A DNA stretch of 64,000 nucleotides from Sideroxyarcus sp045866275 (GCA_045866275.1 BAAFRX010000005.1:1-64000); one strand, 5' to 3'; positions 27,180 to 36,198 are shown, counted from the stretch's first letter. Notes: generated by a model from the letters alone, not told the origin. Program-made: numbers and translations.

Positions 27180-28631
27180 ATGATCCATTCCAGCCTGACC
27201 CAACTGGGCGCCGCCCTGCGCACCAAAAAGATCTCCAGCGTCGAATTGACGCAGCTCTACCTCGACCGTATCGCACAGCAGAACCCGCAGCTCAACGCCT
27301 TCATCACCGTGAACCCGGAGCTGTCGCTGGCACAGGCGCAAGCCGCCGATGCGCGCCTCGCGGCGGACCAGGCCGATGCGCTGACCGGCATCCCCTTGGC
27401 ACAGAAAGACATCTTCTGCGCCAAAGGCTGGCTCACCACCTGCGGTTCGAAGATGCTGCACAACTTCGTGTCGCCCTATGACGCGCACATCATTTCGCAA
27501 TTCAACAATGCGGGCGCGATCAACCTCGGCAAGACCAACATGGACGAGTTCGCCATGGGTTCTTCCAACGAGACCTCTTACTATGGCCCGGTGAAAAACC
27601 CGTGGGACACGGCGCGCGTACCCGGCGGCTCTTCCGGCGGCACTGCAGCAGCGGTCGCTGCGCGTCTGTGCGCGGCGGCGACCGGCACCGACACCGGCGG
27701 CTCGATCCGTCAGCCTGCGGCACTGTGCGGCATCTCCGGCCTGAAGCCGACCTACGGCGTGTGCTCGCGCTACGGCATGATCGCCTTCGCTTCCAGTCTC
27801 GACCAGGCAGGCCCAATGGGGCGCAGCGCGGAAGACCTGGCGCTGATGATGAACGTGATGGCCGGCTTCGACGAACGCGATTCCACCAGCCTGCAACGCG
27901 ACAAGGAAGACTATGCGCGCGACCTGAACAAACCGCTGACCGGCCTGCGCATCGGCCTGCCGAAGGAATTTTTTGCCGCAGGCATGGGCACAGATGTGGC
28001 CAAAGCCATCGACGCCGCCATCGCCGAATACAAGAAACTCGGCGCGACGATGGTTGACATCAGCCTGCCGAACTCGAAGCTGTCCGTGCCGGTTTATTAC
28101 GTGCTGGCGCCAGCGGAAGCTTCCAGCAACCTGTCGCGTTTCGACGGCGTGCGCTACGGCTACCGCGCCCCCGAATATTCCGACCTCGCCGACATGTACG
28201 AAAAGACCCGCGCCCAGGGCTTCGGCGCGGAAGTGAAACGCCGCATCATGATCGGCACCTATGTGCTCTCCCACGGCTACTACGATGCCTACTATTTACA
28301 GGCGCAAAAAATTCGCCGTCTCATCGCGCAGGATTTCGTGGAGGCCTACAAACACTGCGACGTCATCATGGGACCGACCTCGCCTTCCACCGCGTTCAAG
28401 CTGGGCGAGAAAGGCGACGATCCGGTGCAGATGTATCTGTCCGACATCTACACCATCGCGGTGAACCTCGCCGGCCTGCCCGGCATGTCCATCCCCTGCG
28501 GTTTCGGCGCCAACGACATGCCGGTTGGTCTGCAGATCATCGGCAATTACTTCGACGAAGCACGCATGCTGAACGTCGCGCACCAATATCAACTGGCGAC
28601 GGATTGGCACAGCCGCGCGCCCAATATCTAA
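27180..28631 (+). CDS. gatA: Aspartyl/glutamyl-tRNA amidotransferase subunit A
   Basis: 483 residues. The amidase-signature glutaminase releases ammonia for transamidation. The catalytic Lys lies in QKDIFCAKG near residue 78, Ser in GGSSGGTAAAVAA near 150 and Ser in TGTDTGGSIRQPA near 175. The ATG at 27180 lies 4 bases after gatC; the open frame upstream is only a shadow of gatC. In most genomes gatB follows directly, but here a restriction-modification pair begins 4 bases later. Confidence 0.97.
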   Translation: MIHSSLTQLGAALRTKKISSVELTQLYLDRIAQQNPQLNAFITVNPELSLAQAQAADARLAADQADALTGIPLAQKDIFCAKGWLTTCGSKMLHNFVSPYDAHIISQFNNAGAINLGKTNMDEFAMGSSNETSYYGPVKNPWDTARVPGGSSGGTAAAVAARLCAAATGTDTGGSIRQPAALCGISGLKPTYGVCSRYGMIAFASSLDQAGPMGRSAEDLALMMNVMAGFDERDSTSLQRDKEDYARDLNKPLTGLRIGLPKEFFAAGMGTDVAKAIDAAIAEYKKLGATMVDISLPNSKLSVPVYYVLAPAEASSNLSRFDGVRYGYRAPEYSDLADMYEKTRAQGFGAEVKRRIMIGTYVLSHGYYDAYYLQAQKIRRLIAQDFVEAYKHCDVIMGPTSPSTAFKLGEKGDDPVQMYLSDIYTIAVNLAGLPGMSIPCGFGANDMPVGLQIIGNYFDEARMLNVAHQYQLATDWHSRAPNI

Positions 28632-28635
28632 ATCC

Positions 28636-30246
28636 ATGCAAAAAATCACTTCCACTGAAGAACTGGATTTACTTGACCTTCCGCAGGCAAGCAAGTGGGC
28701 GAGTTCGTTACTAAATAAGCAAGTTACACCCGCCAATATTGCATACCTAGTGCAGTACGGAAAAATCCAAAAACTTGGCGATAACGGATCAACTTTAGTT
28801 AGCAAAGCTGATTTGCAGCATTACTACAACACTATTCTTGGTCGCAGAGAGACAAGTTGGAAATCAAAACTCGGTGAAGATTTAAATTGGCATCTATCTT
28901 TTGACAACCTGAGAGAGGTAGACACCACCAAACACGTCCATCGTTTACATCCATATAAGGGAAAATTTATTCCTCAATTAGTCGAGTATTTTCTTGATGG
29001 TCATTTGGATGATTTTAAGAAAGAAGCATGCTTCAAACCTGGCGACATTGTGCTCGACCCGTTTTCTGGCAGCGGCACGACCATGGTTCAAGCAAATGAA
29101 TTGGGTATGCATGCTATTGGTATAGACATTTCCGCATTTAATGCGCTACTTGCCAACATCAAGGTTTCTCACTTTGACTTGACGGATGTCGCTCACGAGA
29201 TGAATCAAATCACCGCAGCCTTAAAAAAGTTCCTTGCAGACAACAGCACCGTAGAGTTTGATCAAAATATTTCTGATGCCTTGTCTAAATTCAACGCAAC
29301 ACACTTTCCTTCTCCAGAATTTAAGCGCCGCGTCCACCTCAAGCAAGTTGATGAAGATAAATACGGCGCAAAACAACTTGCCACTTTTTTGCCTTATTAC
29401 CAGCACCAGGTGGAAAAATTCAATATCAAATTGCGGCAAGACCACCAAGACAGCTTCCTAGGTAAATGGTACTTAGACCAAGTTCGACAAGAAATAGATT
29501 TTGTTTTTTCGATGGTTAAGAAAATACCTAATCACCAGACAAAGAAGCTTGTAAGCGTGGTGTTGAGTCGCACCATTCGCTCTTGCCGCGCAACCACTCA
29601 TGCAGATCTTGCAACATTAAAGGAGCCAGTTGTTGCTCCGTATTACTGCGCAAAACACGGCAAGATATGCAAACCCTTGTTTTCTATTCTTGGATGGTGG
29701 GAAACATACTGCAAAGACACGCTCAAGCGTGTAATCCAATTCTCTAAACTTCGCAGCCAAACTTGGCAGTACTGCATTGCCGGTGATGCGTGCGAAGTGA
29801 ATATTCTGGCTGCCTTGGAACATAAGAACCCTCATTTTGCAGATATTGTTCGGGTAAACAAAATTCGCGGGATATTCTCGAGTCCACCCTATGTTGGTCT
29901 CATCAACTATCACGAACAGCATGCTTATGCCTACGATTTATTTGGGTTTGAACGAAACGACGAACATGAAATTGGTCGAATGGCTCTTGGCCAGGGGCGC
30001 ATTGCCAGAGACAGATATGTTGATGCTATAGCTTCTGTTCTTACTAACAGCCGCAAATTTATGGTCAATGATTTCGATGTATTCTTAGTTGCCAATGATA
30101 AATACGGGCTCTATCCAATAATTGCCGAGAGGGCTGGGATGCAAATTATTGAGCAGTTTAATCGTCCCGTCCTCAATAGAACTGAACGCGACAAGGCCGC
30201 GTATTCGGAAATTATCTTTCACCTTAAGGACAAGCCCCTATGCTGA
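28636..30246 (+). CDS. Type II DNA methyltransferase (probably N4-cytosine) with N-terminal helix-turn-helix
   Basis: 536 residues. Residues about 17-65 (QASKWASSLLNKQVTPANIA, then YLVQYGKIQKL and LVSKADLQHYY) look like an excisionase/MerR-type helix-turn-helix, perhaps an autoregulator. SAM motif I is DPFSGSGTT (141-149) and catalytic motif IV is SSPPYVGLINY (about 414-424). The S-P-P-Y form is typical of N4-cytosine enzymes. The motif order, I first and then a ~270-residue middle containing a His/Cys-rich segment (YYCAKHGKICKP), puts target recognition between them. Base composition is far more AT-rich than flanking gatA and gatB, a sign of horizontal transfer. It begins 4 bases after gatA and overlaps the endonuclease gene by 7 bases. 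Confidence 0.9.
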   Translation: MQKITSTEELDLLDLPQASKWASSLLNKQVTPANIAYLVQYGKIQKLGDNGSTLVSKADLQHYYNTILGRRETSWKSKLGEDLNWHLSFDNLREVDTTKHVHRLHPYKGKFIPQLVEYFLDGHLDDFKKEACFKPGDIVLDPFSGSGTTMVQANELGMHAIGIDISAFNALLANIKVSHFDLTDVAHEMNQITAALKKFLADNSTVEFDQNISDALSKFNATHFPSPEFKRRVHLKQVDEDKYGAKQLATFLPYYQHQVEKFNIKLRQDHQDSFLGKWYLDQVRQEIDFVFSMVKKIPNHQTKKLVSVVLSRTIRSCRATTHADLATLKEPVVAPYYCAKHGKICKPLFSILGWWETYCKDTLKRVIQFSKLRSQTWQYCIAGDACEVNILAALEHKNPHFADIVRVNKIRGIFSSPPYVGLINYHEQHAYAYDLFGFERNDEHEIGRMALGQGRIARDRYVDAIASVLTNSRKFMVNDFDVFLVANDKYGLYPIIAERAGMQIIEQFNRPVLNRTERDKAAYSEIIFHLKDKPLC

Positions 30247-31091
30247 CCCAAGATCAAAAAAATCGCATTGCTGAAGTTATCAAGAAAATTTTGATTTCAA
30301 GGCATGAATCCTTCCCTGAGCCGACGGCCGAAATTCGTAATGCCCCTTTTCACGACCTAATTCTTAGGGCATTTGAGGAGCGGTTGAAGCCTTACAACGT
30401 AACAGCAGCCCAATTAATTGCAATTTCAAGCTGGTTTCATGGATTAAGCACATCACTGGGCAGCAGCTATGAAAGCATCGCTCACATACTCAGTGGCGGC
30501 TATAAACGTTCATTTACGAGTAGCTTCACTCCTAAGGTAACGGTAATGCAGGAGGCTGTAATTGGCTCAATAATTTCAAACCTAAAGAAAGATGGAAAGC
30601 CAAATCTCATTGAAGAAGATAAGCAGATACTATCCAAAGAATGCTTGTCTGACACGCGCGTTACAGAGTCATTAGGATTCTCAACTGATGTTTTTATTGA
30701 ACGCGAAAATGAAATCATTGCAATTGAAATGAAATCAGTTCGCCCAAATTCAGGCGAAGGGCGCGGAGAAAAACAAAAAATTCTTTTTGGTAAGGCTGCA
30801 ATAAAAGGGATGTATCCGAAAAAGAACGTTCGATTCCTTGTCGGCTTCCCTTTTGACCCCACAGCAGAGAGTGCCACCGACTACAACAAAGAACGTTTCG
30901 TTAAGTACCTAATCGAGTTTGGAAAATTCTTTGACTCTCAAGAAATATTGTTGGGGCCTGAACTGTGGGATTTTCTATCTGGGCAACCGAAAACTATGGA
31001 AAGTGTACTTTCACTTGTTGAGGAAACTATTAAACAGTTCGACCCTAATAAGCCAAGGCGTAACAAGTCAAGCCCTGTAGCCGAAATTTAA
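30240..31091 (+). CDS. Type II restriction endonuclease, TdeIII-like
   Basis: 283 residues. A PD-(D/E)xK-type nuclease core is visible as STDVFIERE (Asp150) followed by IIAIEMKS (Glu163, Lys165). Neighbouring stretches such as HGLSTSLGSSYESIAHILS and EGRGEKQKILFGKAA resemble the TdeIII family, whose prototype cuts GGNCC. Family and recognition site are recalled, not searched. It overlaps the methyltransferase by 7 bases, so translation is coupled and protection is made first. It is AT-rich like its partner and ends 13 bases before gatB, so the cognate genes sit inside the gatCAB transcript. Confidence 0.8.
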   Translation: MLTQDQKNRIAEVIKKILISRHESFPEPTAEIRNAPFHDLILRAFEERLKPYNVTAAQLIAISSWFHGLSTSLGSSYESIAHILSGGYKRSFTSSFTPKVTVMQEAVIGSIISNLKKDGKPNLIEEDKQILSKECLSDTRVTESLGFSTDVFIERENEIIAIEMKSVRPNSGEGRGEKQKILFGKAAIKGMYPKKNVRFLVGFPFDPTAESATDYNKERFVKYLIEFGKFFDSQEILLGPELWDFLSGQPKTMESVLSLVEETIKQFDPNKPRRNKSSPVAEI

Positions 31092-31104
31092 TTCAGGAAT
31101 AAAC

Positions 31105-32571
31105 ATGACTTGGGAAATCGTCATCGGGCTGGAAGTACACACACAGCTCTCGACCAACACAAAAATATTTTCGGGCGCCTCCACCACGTATGGCGCCGCG
31201 CCAAACACGCAGGCCGATGCGGTGAGCATCGCCTTGCCAGGCGTGTTGCCTGTGCTGAACAAGGGCGCGGTGGAACGCGCGATCAAGTTCGGCTTGGCGA
31301 CCGGCGCGCACATCGCGCCGCGCTCGGTGTTTGCGCGCAAAAACTATTTCTACCCAGACCTGCCGAAGGGCTACCAGATCAGCCAGTTCGAGCTGCCGGT
31401 GGTGGGGCAAGGCGCATTGACCATCCAGGTCGCGCCGCTGTCCGGCCCTTCGACAGGCTCAGGACTCAAGCCCTATGAAAAAACCGTGCGCATCACGCGC
31501 GCCCACCTCGAAGAAGACGCGGGCAAGTCGCTGCACGGCGATTTCCACGGCATGACCGGAATCGACCTGAACCGCGCCGGCACGCCGCTGCTGGAGATCG
31601 TGTCCGAGCCTGATATGTGCTCGGCAGCCGAGGCAGTGGCCTACGCCAAAGCGCTGCACACGCTGGTGCGCTGGATCGGCATCAGCGACGGCAACATGCA
31701 GGAAGGCTCGTTTCGCTGCGACGTGAACGTGTCGGTGCGCAAACCCGGCGCCGCACTGGGCACCCGGCGCGAGATCAAGAACCTCAACTCGTTCAAGTTC
31801 ATGCAGCAGGCCATCGACTACGAAGTGCAATGGCAGATCGACACCCTCGAGAACGGCGGCAAAGTGCAGCAAGCCACCATCCTGTTCGACCCGGTCAGCG
31901 GCGAGACGCGCATGATGCGCAGCAAGGAAGACGCGCACGACTACCGCTACTTCCCCGATCCCGACCTGTTGCCGCTGGAGATCTCGCCCGCGTGGATCGC
32001 GCAGATGCGCGCCACCCTGCCGGAGTTGCCGCAGGCGAAACAGGCGCGTTATGTGAACGATCTGGGCCTGTCAGCTTATGATGCCAGCCTCCTCACGGGT
32101 TCGCGCGAGATGGCAGATTTCTTCGAGGCGGCACTGGACGTCGTGCCCGCGCAAGCCAAGATCTGTGCCAACTGGATGATCGGGGAAGTCAGCGCGCAAC
32201 TGAACCGCGACGGGCTCGACATCGCGCAATGCCCGATCACGGCCCGGCAGCTCGGCGGCATCCTGCAACGCATCGCCGACGGCACGGTGTCCAACTCCGG
32301 TGCCAAGGAAGTGTTCCGCACCCTGTGGGCGGAGGGTGGCGAAGCCGATGCCATCATCGAAGCCAAAGGCCTGAAGCAGGTCTCGGATGCGGGCGCGATC
32401 GAGCAGATCGTGGACGAGATTATCGCTGCCAACACAGACAAGGTCGCCGAATACCGTTCCGGCAAGGACAAGCTGTTCGGTTTCTTCGTCGGTCTGGCGA
32501 TGAAGGCCAGCAAAGGCAAGGCCAACCCGGCGCAACTCAACGAGATCTTGAAACAAAAACTCGCCGGCTAA
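31105..32571 (+). CDS. gatB: Aspartyl/glutamyl-tRNA amidotransferase subunit B
   Basis: 488 residues (about 475-480 usual). N-terminal WEIVIGLEVHTQLSTNTKIFSG, kinase-like core with HLEEDAGKS and GIDLNRAGTPLLEIV, and helical tail and YqeY domains from about 300 on. It phosphorylates and amidates the misacylated tRNA. Between VAPLSG and KTVRITRAHLEED there is an extra in-frame segment, PSTGSGLKPYE, encoded by a REP-like sequence at 31447-31464. It sits on a surface turn where homologues have only a few residues and need not harm function. Confidence 0.95.
   Translation: MTWEIVIGLEVHTQLSTNTKIFSGASTTYGAAPNTQADAVSIALPGVLPVLNKGAVERAIKFGLATGAHIAPRSVFARKNYFYPDLPKGYQISQFELPVVGQGALTIQVAPLSGPSTGSGLKPYEKTVRITRAHLEEDAGKSLHGDFHGMTGIDLNRAGTPLLEIVSEPDMCSAAEAVAYAKALHTLVRWIGISDGNMQEGSFRCDVNVSVRKPGAALGTRREIKNLNSFKFMQQAIDYEVQWQIDTLENGGKVQQATILFDPVSGETRMMRSKEDAHDYRYFPDPDLLPLEISPAWIAQMRATLPELPQAKQARYVNDLGLSAYDASLLTGSREMADFFEAALDVVPAQAKICANWMIGEVSAQLNRDGLDIAQCPITARQLGGILQRIADGTVSNSGAKEVFRTLWAEGGEADAIIEAKGLKQVSDAGAIEQIVDEIIAANTDKVAEYRSGKDKLFGFFVGLAMKASKGKANPAQLNEILKQKLAG
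31447..31464. repeat. REP-like motif inside gatB
   Basis: CCTTCGACAGGCTCAGGA is the reverse complement of TCCTGAGCCTGTCGAAGG, the core of a dispersed intergenic repeat common in proteobacteria. A related copy with an enlarged centre lies at 37963-37990 in intergenic DNA (TCCTGAG ... TCGAAGG). Here it is read in frame within gatB. Confidence 0.7.
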
Positions 32572-32623
32572 ATCGGCAGCAGCCTCAATAGGGGGCCAGT
32601 CTCTCGCTGCAGCGGAGGATAAC

Positions 32624-33493
32624 GTGCGCACTCGCCTGATTTCGTTGCTGTTGGCCTTTTGCTTTGTTTCCCATTCAGCCGCGCTTTTAGCCGACGCGGG
32701 TGCTCCGCCCCCGTTGTCCCTGGCCAATCATTTCCGCGACGACATCCCGCTCGGCGAATACTGGGTCAGTGAAAAGTATGACGGGATGCGCGGCTATTGG
32801 GATGGCAGGCAGTTGCTGACGCGCGGCGGCGCGCACATTCAAGCCCCGCACTGGTTCACCGCCGGCTGGCCTGCAACACCGCTTGATGGTGAACTATGGG
32901 CCGGGCGCGGACGCTTCGCGCAGGCCGTTTCCACGGTCCGCCAACTTCAGCCGGACGATCGCGCCTGGCACGAGATCAAGTTCATGCTGTTTGACCTGCC
33001 CGCGCATCCGGGCAATTTCAGCGAGCGCGATGCAGAACTGGGGCGGATCGTTGCATCCCTGCGCCAACCCTGGGTGCAGCATGTCGAGCAGTTCAAGGTG
33101 AAGGATGTCGCGGCCTTGCGGGCTGCCCTGGCGCGAGTGGTCAAGCGCGGCGGCGAAGGTCTGATGCTGCATCGCGGCAGCGCGCTTTACCGCGCCGAAC
33201 GCACCGATGACTTGCTCAAATACAAACCCTATCTGGATGCGGATGCGCAGGTGGTCGGCCATCTGCCGGGGCAGGGGAAATATGCCGGCATGACCGGCGC
33301 GCTCGAAGTGCGCGCAGAATCCGGACAGCTTTTCCGGCTCGGCTCGGGCTTGAGCGATGCCGAGCGGCGGGCACCGCCCGCGCCCGGTTGCTGGATCACC
33401 TATCGCTACAATGGCATCAACGCCAAGACCGGCATTCCGCGGTTTGCGCGTTACCTGCGGGCGCGTGGCGACCGGGATTGCAGCGCGCCCTGA
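32624..33493 (+). CDS. ligE: Minimal periplasmic ATP-dependent DNA ligase (LigE-like)
   Basis: 289 residues. N-terminal signal peptide (LISLLLAFCFVSHSAALLADA) for export. The nucleotidyltransferase domain has motif I EKYDGMRG with nucleophile Lys51, a motif III-like segment EIKFMLFDLP, motif IV EGLMLHRG and motif V LLKYKPYLDADAQVVGH. An OB-fold follows. No extra DNA-binding domain is present, as in the LigE group, which is thought to seal DNA in the periplasm, possibly linked to uptake. GTG start with GGAGG 7 bases upstream. Confidence 0.88.
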   Translation: MRTRLISLLLAFCFVSHSAALLADAGAPPPLSLANHFRDDIPLGEYWVSEKYDGMRGYWDGRQLLTRGGAHIQAPHWFTAGWPATPLDGELWAGRGRFAQAVSTVRQLQPDDRAWHEIKFMLFDLPAHPGNFSERDAELGRIVASLRQPWVQHVEQFKVKDVAALRAALARVVKRGGEGLMLHRGSALYRAERTDDLLKYKPYLDADAQVVGHLPGQGKYAGMTGALEVRAESGQLFRLGSGLSDAERRAPPAPGCWITYRYNGINAKTGIPRFARYLRARGDRDCSAP

Positions 33494-33502
33494 CGCGTCG
33501 CG

Positions 33503-34225
33503 TCACGCCTTCAGATCGAAGCGCATGACCCGGTAAAAATTGGCAAAGCAATGCTCGACCTGCGGTTCTCCCGCCAATCGCTTGCCCTGTTTCAACAGAG
33601 CTTCATTCAATTTTTCATGCACGTCTTCCTGCCAGAAGCCCGGCAGGAACGGCTCCAGCTTGCCCAATATCCAGCGCGTGAGTGGAAAGCGATAAAGCAG
33701 ATGACGTTCGGGGGTGCTGCCGTATTCGGTGATGAGTACCGAGCCGCCGCGCTTCACCACGCGCGCGATCTCGTCATACACATGCTGTCGCGCCTGGGGC
33801 GGCATCTCATGGAACAGAAAGAACAGGATCACCTGGTCGAATGTGTCCTGGGCATAGCCCAGCGATTCGGCATTCATGCGGGCGAGCAGGCAACGATCTG
33901 CGGCCTCAGTGGTCTTGCCGCGCGCCAACGCCAACTGTCCTGTCGCCACATCGCACAGATGCACTTCATTGTCGGTATGGTGCAACAACGATGGCGTGAG
34001 CTTGCCATAGACGCAGGTGAGTTGCAGTAGTCTGGCACCGGGCTTGCGTTCGACCTGCGCCAGCGTCTTGTTGAGCAAGGTATCGTATTGCCCGAACAGA
34101 ATGGCGTTGATGATGGGCTGATGGTCGAAGAACCAGATGCTCTTGTCCCACAGATAGGCCCACCAGTAATAGCGGGCCAGATATTCCGGCACGCCGCCCC
34201 GGATGAATTTTTGATAAATCGCCAT
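33503..34225 (-). CDS. rquA: RquA-like rhodoquinone biosynthesis protein
   Basis: 240 residues from ATG 34225. It is related to class I methyltransferases but lacks the Gly-rich SAM motif, carrying LQLTCVYGKLTPSLL (residues 67-81) in its place. RquA proteins have LQVACVYG here. Further RquA-like stretches are YLARYYWWAYLWDKSIWFF with INAILFGQYDTL near the N-terminus, FDQVILFFLFHE near 140, and GKLEPFLPGFWQEDVHE near the end. RquA converts ubiquinone to rhodoquinone, a low-potential quinone for anaerobic fumarate reduction. Assignment is by recalled motif; a diverged paralog is possible. The start overlaps the upstream SDR stop (TGATG). Confidence 0.7.
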   Translation of the reverse strand: MAIYQKFIRGGVPEYLARYYWWAYLWDKSIWFFDHQPIINAILFGQYDTLLNKTLAQVERKPGARLLQLTCVYGKLTPSLLHHTDNEVHLCDVATGQLALARGKTTEAADRCLLARMNAESLGYAQDTFDQVILFFLFHEMPPQARQHVYDEIARVVKRGGSVLITEYGSTPERHLLYRFPLTRWILGKLEPFLPGFWQEDVHEKLNEALLKQGKRLAGEPQVEHCFANFYRVMRFDLKA

Positions 34226-34983
34226 CAGCCCCGCGCCCTCGGCTTGCGCGGCGCATGCGCAAACAGGCGGTCGTACAGCCCGTTCGGCAACCCCTTGAGC
34301 AGGCGTCCGACCAGCGCCATCTGCCACGGCACCACCGCCAACGAATAGCCGCGCCGGATCACCCGCGCGATGCGGCGCGCAGCGTCGTCGGCCTCCAGCA
34401 GGAACGGCATCGGATAGGGGTTGATAGCGGTCATCGGCGTGCGGATGTAGCCGGGACACACGGTGACCACCTTGACGCCACTGTCGCGCATCTCCAGCCG
34501 CAGGCTTTCCATGTACGAGATCAGCGCCGCCTTGGAGGCGGAATAGGCCCCCGCACCGGACAAGCCGCGGAATCCGGCAACGCTGGCAATGCCGGCCAGG
34601 CGGCCGCGACCGACGGCTCGCATCCGCTGCAGAAAGGGCTGAAAGGTTTTCACCGCACCCAGCACATTGATGTCCATCACGCGCTGGAACACGTCGTTGT
34701 CATCCTCGTACTGGGTCAGCGTGCCGATGCTCACGCCGGCATTGGCGATCACAATATCCGGCACGCCTGCGCGCGCCATGAAATCGTCCGCGGCAGCGCG
34801 GAGGGCGGGCGCATTGCGCACATCCAGCGCATAGCAATAGACTTTATCGGGAAATTCCGCCGCCAGACCCTGTAGCAACTCGCCACGGCGGGCGATGGCG
34901 GCGACCGTTGCGCCGCGCAAAAGATAATGGCGCGCCAGGGCAAGACCGATGCCGCTCGACGCGCCCGTGATGACGACCCGCAT
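34225..34983 (-). CDS. Short-chain dehydrogenase/reductase
   Basis: 252 residues. Cofactor motif TGASSGIGLALA (about 7-18), NAG in IANAGVSIG (about 83-91) and catalytic Ser...YSASK (Tyr and Lys near 152-156). Classical SDR with likely NADP preference, given Arg residues at AIARRGE. The C-terminal hydrophobic RGYSLAVVPWQMALVGRLL suggests membrane association. Substrate unknown. It is translationally coupled to dsbA upstream and rquA downstream (both TGATG), so it may belong with quinone or lipid metabolism. Confidence 0.88.
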   Translation of the reverse strand: MRVVITGASSGIGLALARHYLLRGATVAAIARRGELLQGLAAEFPDKVYCYALDVRNAPALRAAADDFMARAGVPDIVIANAGVSIGTLTQYEDDNDVFQRVMDINVLGAVKTFQPFLQRMRAVGRGRLAGIASVAGFRGLSGAGAYSASKAALISYMESLRLEMRDSGVKVVTVCPGYIRTPMTAINPYPMPFLLEADDAARRIARVIRRGYSLAVVPWQMALVGRLLKGLPNGLYDRLFAHAPRKPRARG

Positions 34984-35612
34984 CAACGCTTGCCCGCGCG
35001 ACGCTCCTTGCGTGCAATTTCAATCACTTCGTCCAGCACGCGGATGGTATCGGCCGGTTCCAGTCCGGTGATGATGTACTTCCCGTCCACCGCGATAGTT
35101 GGCGTGCCGCGCACGCCATAACTGCGCACCATCTGATTGCTGCGCGCGACCTTGCCGGCAAGGGAGAACGAGTTGTAGGCTGCGCCGAATTTCGCCGCAT
35201 CCACCCCGCGTTTGGCGACAAACGCCGTGATCTTTTGCTCGTCGCTCAAATCGGTCCTGGACACATTCCATGCGTCGAACAAATCATCGTGCAACCGTTT
35301 ACCTTCACCCAGTGCTTCCAGCGCATAAAAGGTGCGCGCCATCGGCTCCCATGTGTCGCGGAAAATGACCGGTACGGATTGCAGCTCCACATCCTTGGGC
35401 ATCTTCTTTTCCCACACACTCAACGGGCCATGCAAGTGATAGCAATGCGGGCAGCCATAGAAGAAAAATTCCAGCACTTCGACCTTGCTCCCGCTGCTGG
35501 TCGGCTGCGCCGGACTCATCACTGTGTAGTCCCTGCCCTCGACCACGCCCGCCTGCACGTGCGTGGCAACCAGGAACAACACTATCGCGATCAACTTATG
35601 CATGAGCTTCAT
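34983..35612 (-). CDS. dsbA: Periplasmic thiol:disulfide oxidoreductase DsbA
   Basis: 209 residues. Signal peptide to about residue 21 (LIAIVLFLVATHVQA). Thioredoxin-fold active site YGCPHCYHL with Cys54/Cys57 and cis-Pro in RGTPTIAV near 170; a helical insertion lies between. It introduces disulfides into exported proteins. The start MKLMHKL was chosen because it begins the signal peptide; upstream in-frame codons are not signal-like. Confidence 0.94.
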   Translation of the reverse strand: MKLMHKLIAIVLFLVATHVQAGVVEGRDYTVMSPAQPTSSGSKVEVLEFFFYGCPHCYHLHGPLSVWEKKMPKDVELQSVPVIFRDTWEPMARTFYALEALGEGKRLHDDLFDAWNVSRTDLSDEQKITAFVAKRGVDAAKFGAAYNSFSLAGKVARSNQMVRSYGVRGTPTIAVDGKYIITGLEPADTIRVLDEVIEIARKERRAGKR

Positions 35613-35625
35613 CTGCGTCTCCTCT

Positions 35626-36198
35626 TTATTGCGCATGAATTGCGGCGGCATTGGCCACCCCGTTTGACTTCAAATTAGCAATCGCTTCATTCGCCGCCGT
35701 CAGGCCCGCGAACGGGCCAAGCCGCACGCGATGCCAGATTCCCTTGCCGGGCAGATCCACGCTCTGCACGCTCGCTTCCAGACCGGCCAGGGCCAACCGG
35801 GCTTTCAGTTTTTCCGCATCAGCGGCGCTCTGGAACGAACCGGCCTGGACGATATAGGGGGTCGCATCACCCGGCTTCACACTCGGAGCAACGCTGGGTT
35901 TGGGCGCGGGCAACGGGGATTTTTTCGACTGATTTTCAGCCTTGTCGGGCAACACCCGGTAGAACTCGAAATCCTGGGGTTGATTCACCACGGGCGCGCG
36001 CGGCGCAGGCAAATTGGCAACCGGTGGCGGCAAGGGTCGGGCCGCCTCGCGCGCGACCGGCGGCTCCTTGAACGTGGCCGGATTCTTCTGCGTCATATAC
36101 CAGGCGACGATTGCGGCAATCGTCACGCCAAGCACGATGCCGACGATCATCGCGGCGACCGTCATGGATTTTTTTTGACCTGCACCGCCATTTGCCAT
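35626..36198 (-). CDS. SPOR-domain membrane protein
   Basis: 190 residues. One N-terminal membrane anchor (about 12-34, MTVAAMIVGIVLGVTIAAIV), a Pro/Ala/Lys-rich periplasmic linker with FEFYRVLPDKAE, and a C-terminal SPOR domain (about 112-190, YIVQAGSFQSAADAEKLKARL). An FtsN-like topology typical of the DedD/FtsN-related protein downstream of argS in betaproteobacteria. It lies 19 bases after argS. Confidence 0.9.
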   Translation of the reverse strand: MANGGAGQKKSMTVAAMIVGIVLGVTIAAIVAWYMTQKNPATFKEPPVAREAARPLPPPVANLPAPRAPVVNQPQDFEFYRVLPDKAENQSKKSPLPAPKPSVAPSVKPGDATPYIVQAGSFQSAADAEKLKARLALAGLEASVQSVDLPGKGIWHRVRLGPFAGLTAANEAIANLKSNGVANAAAIHAQ

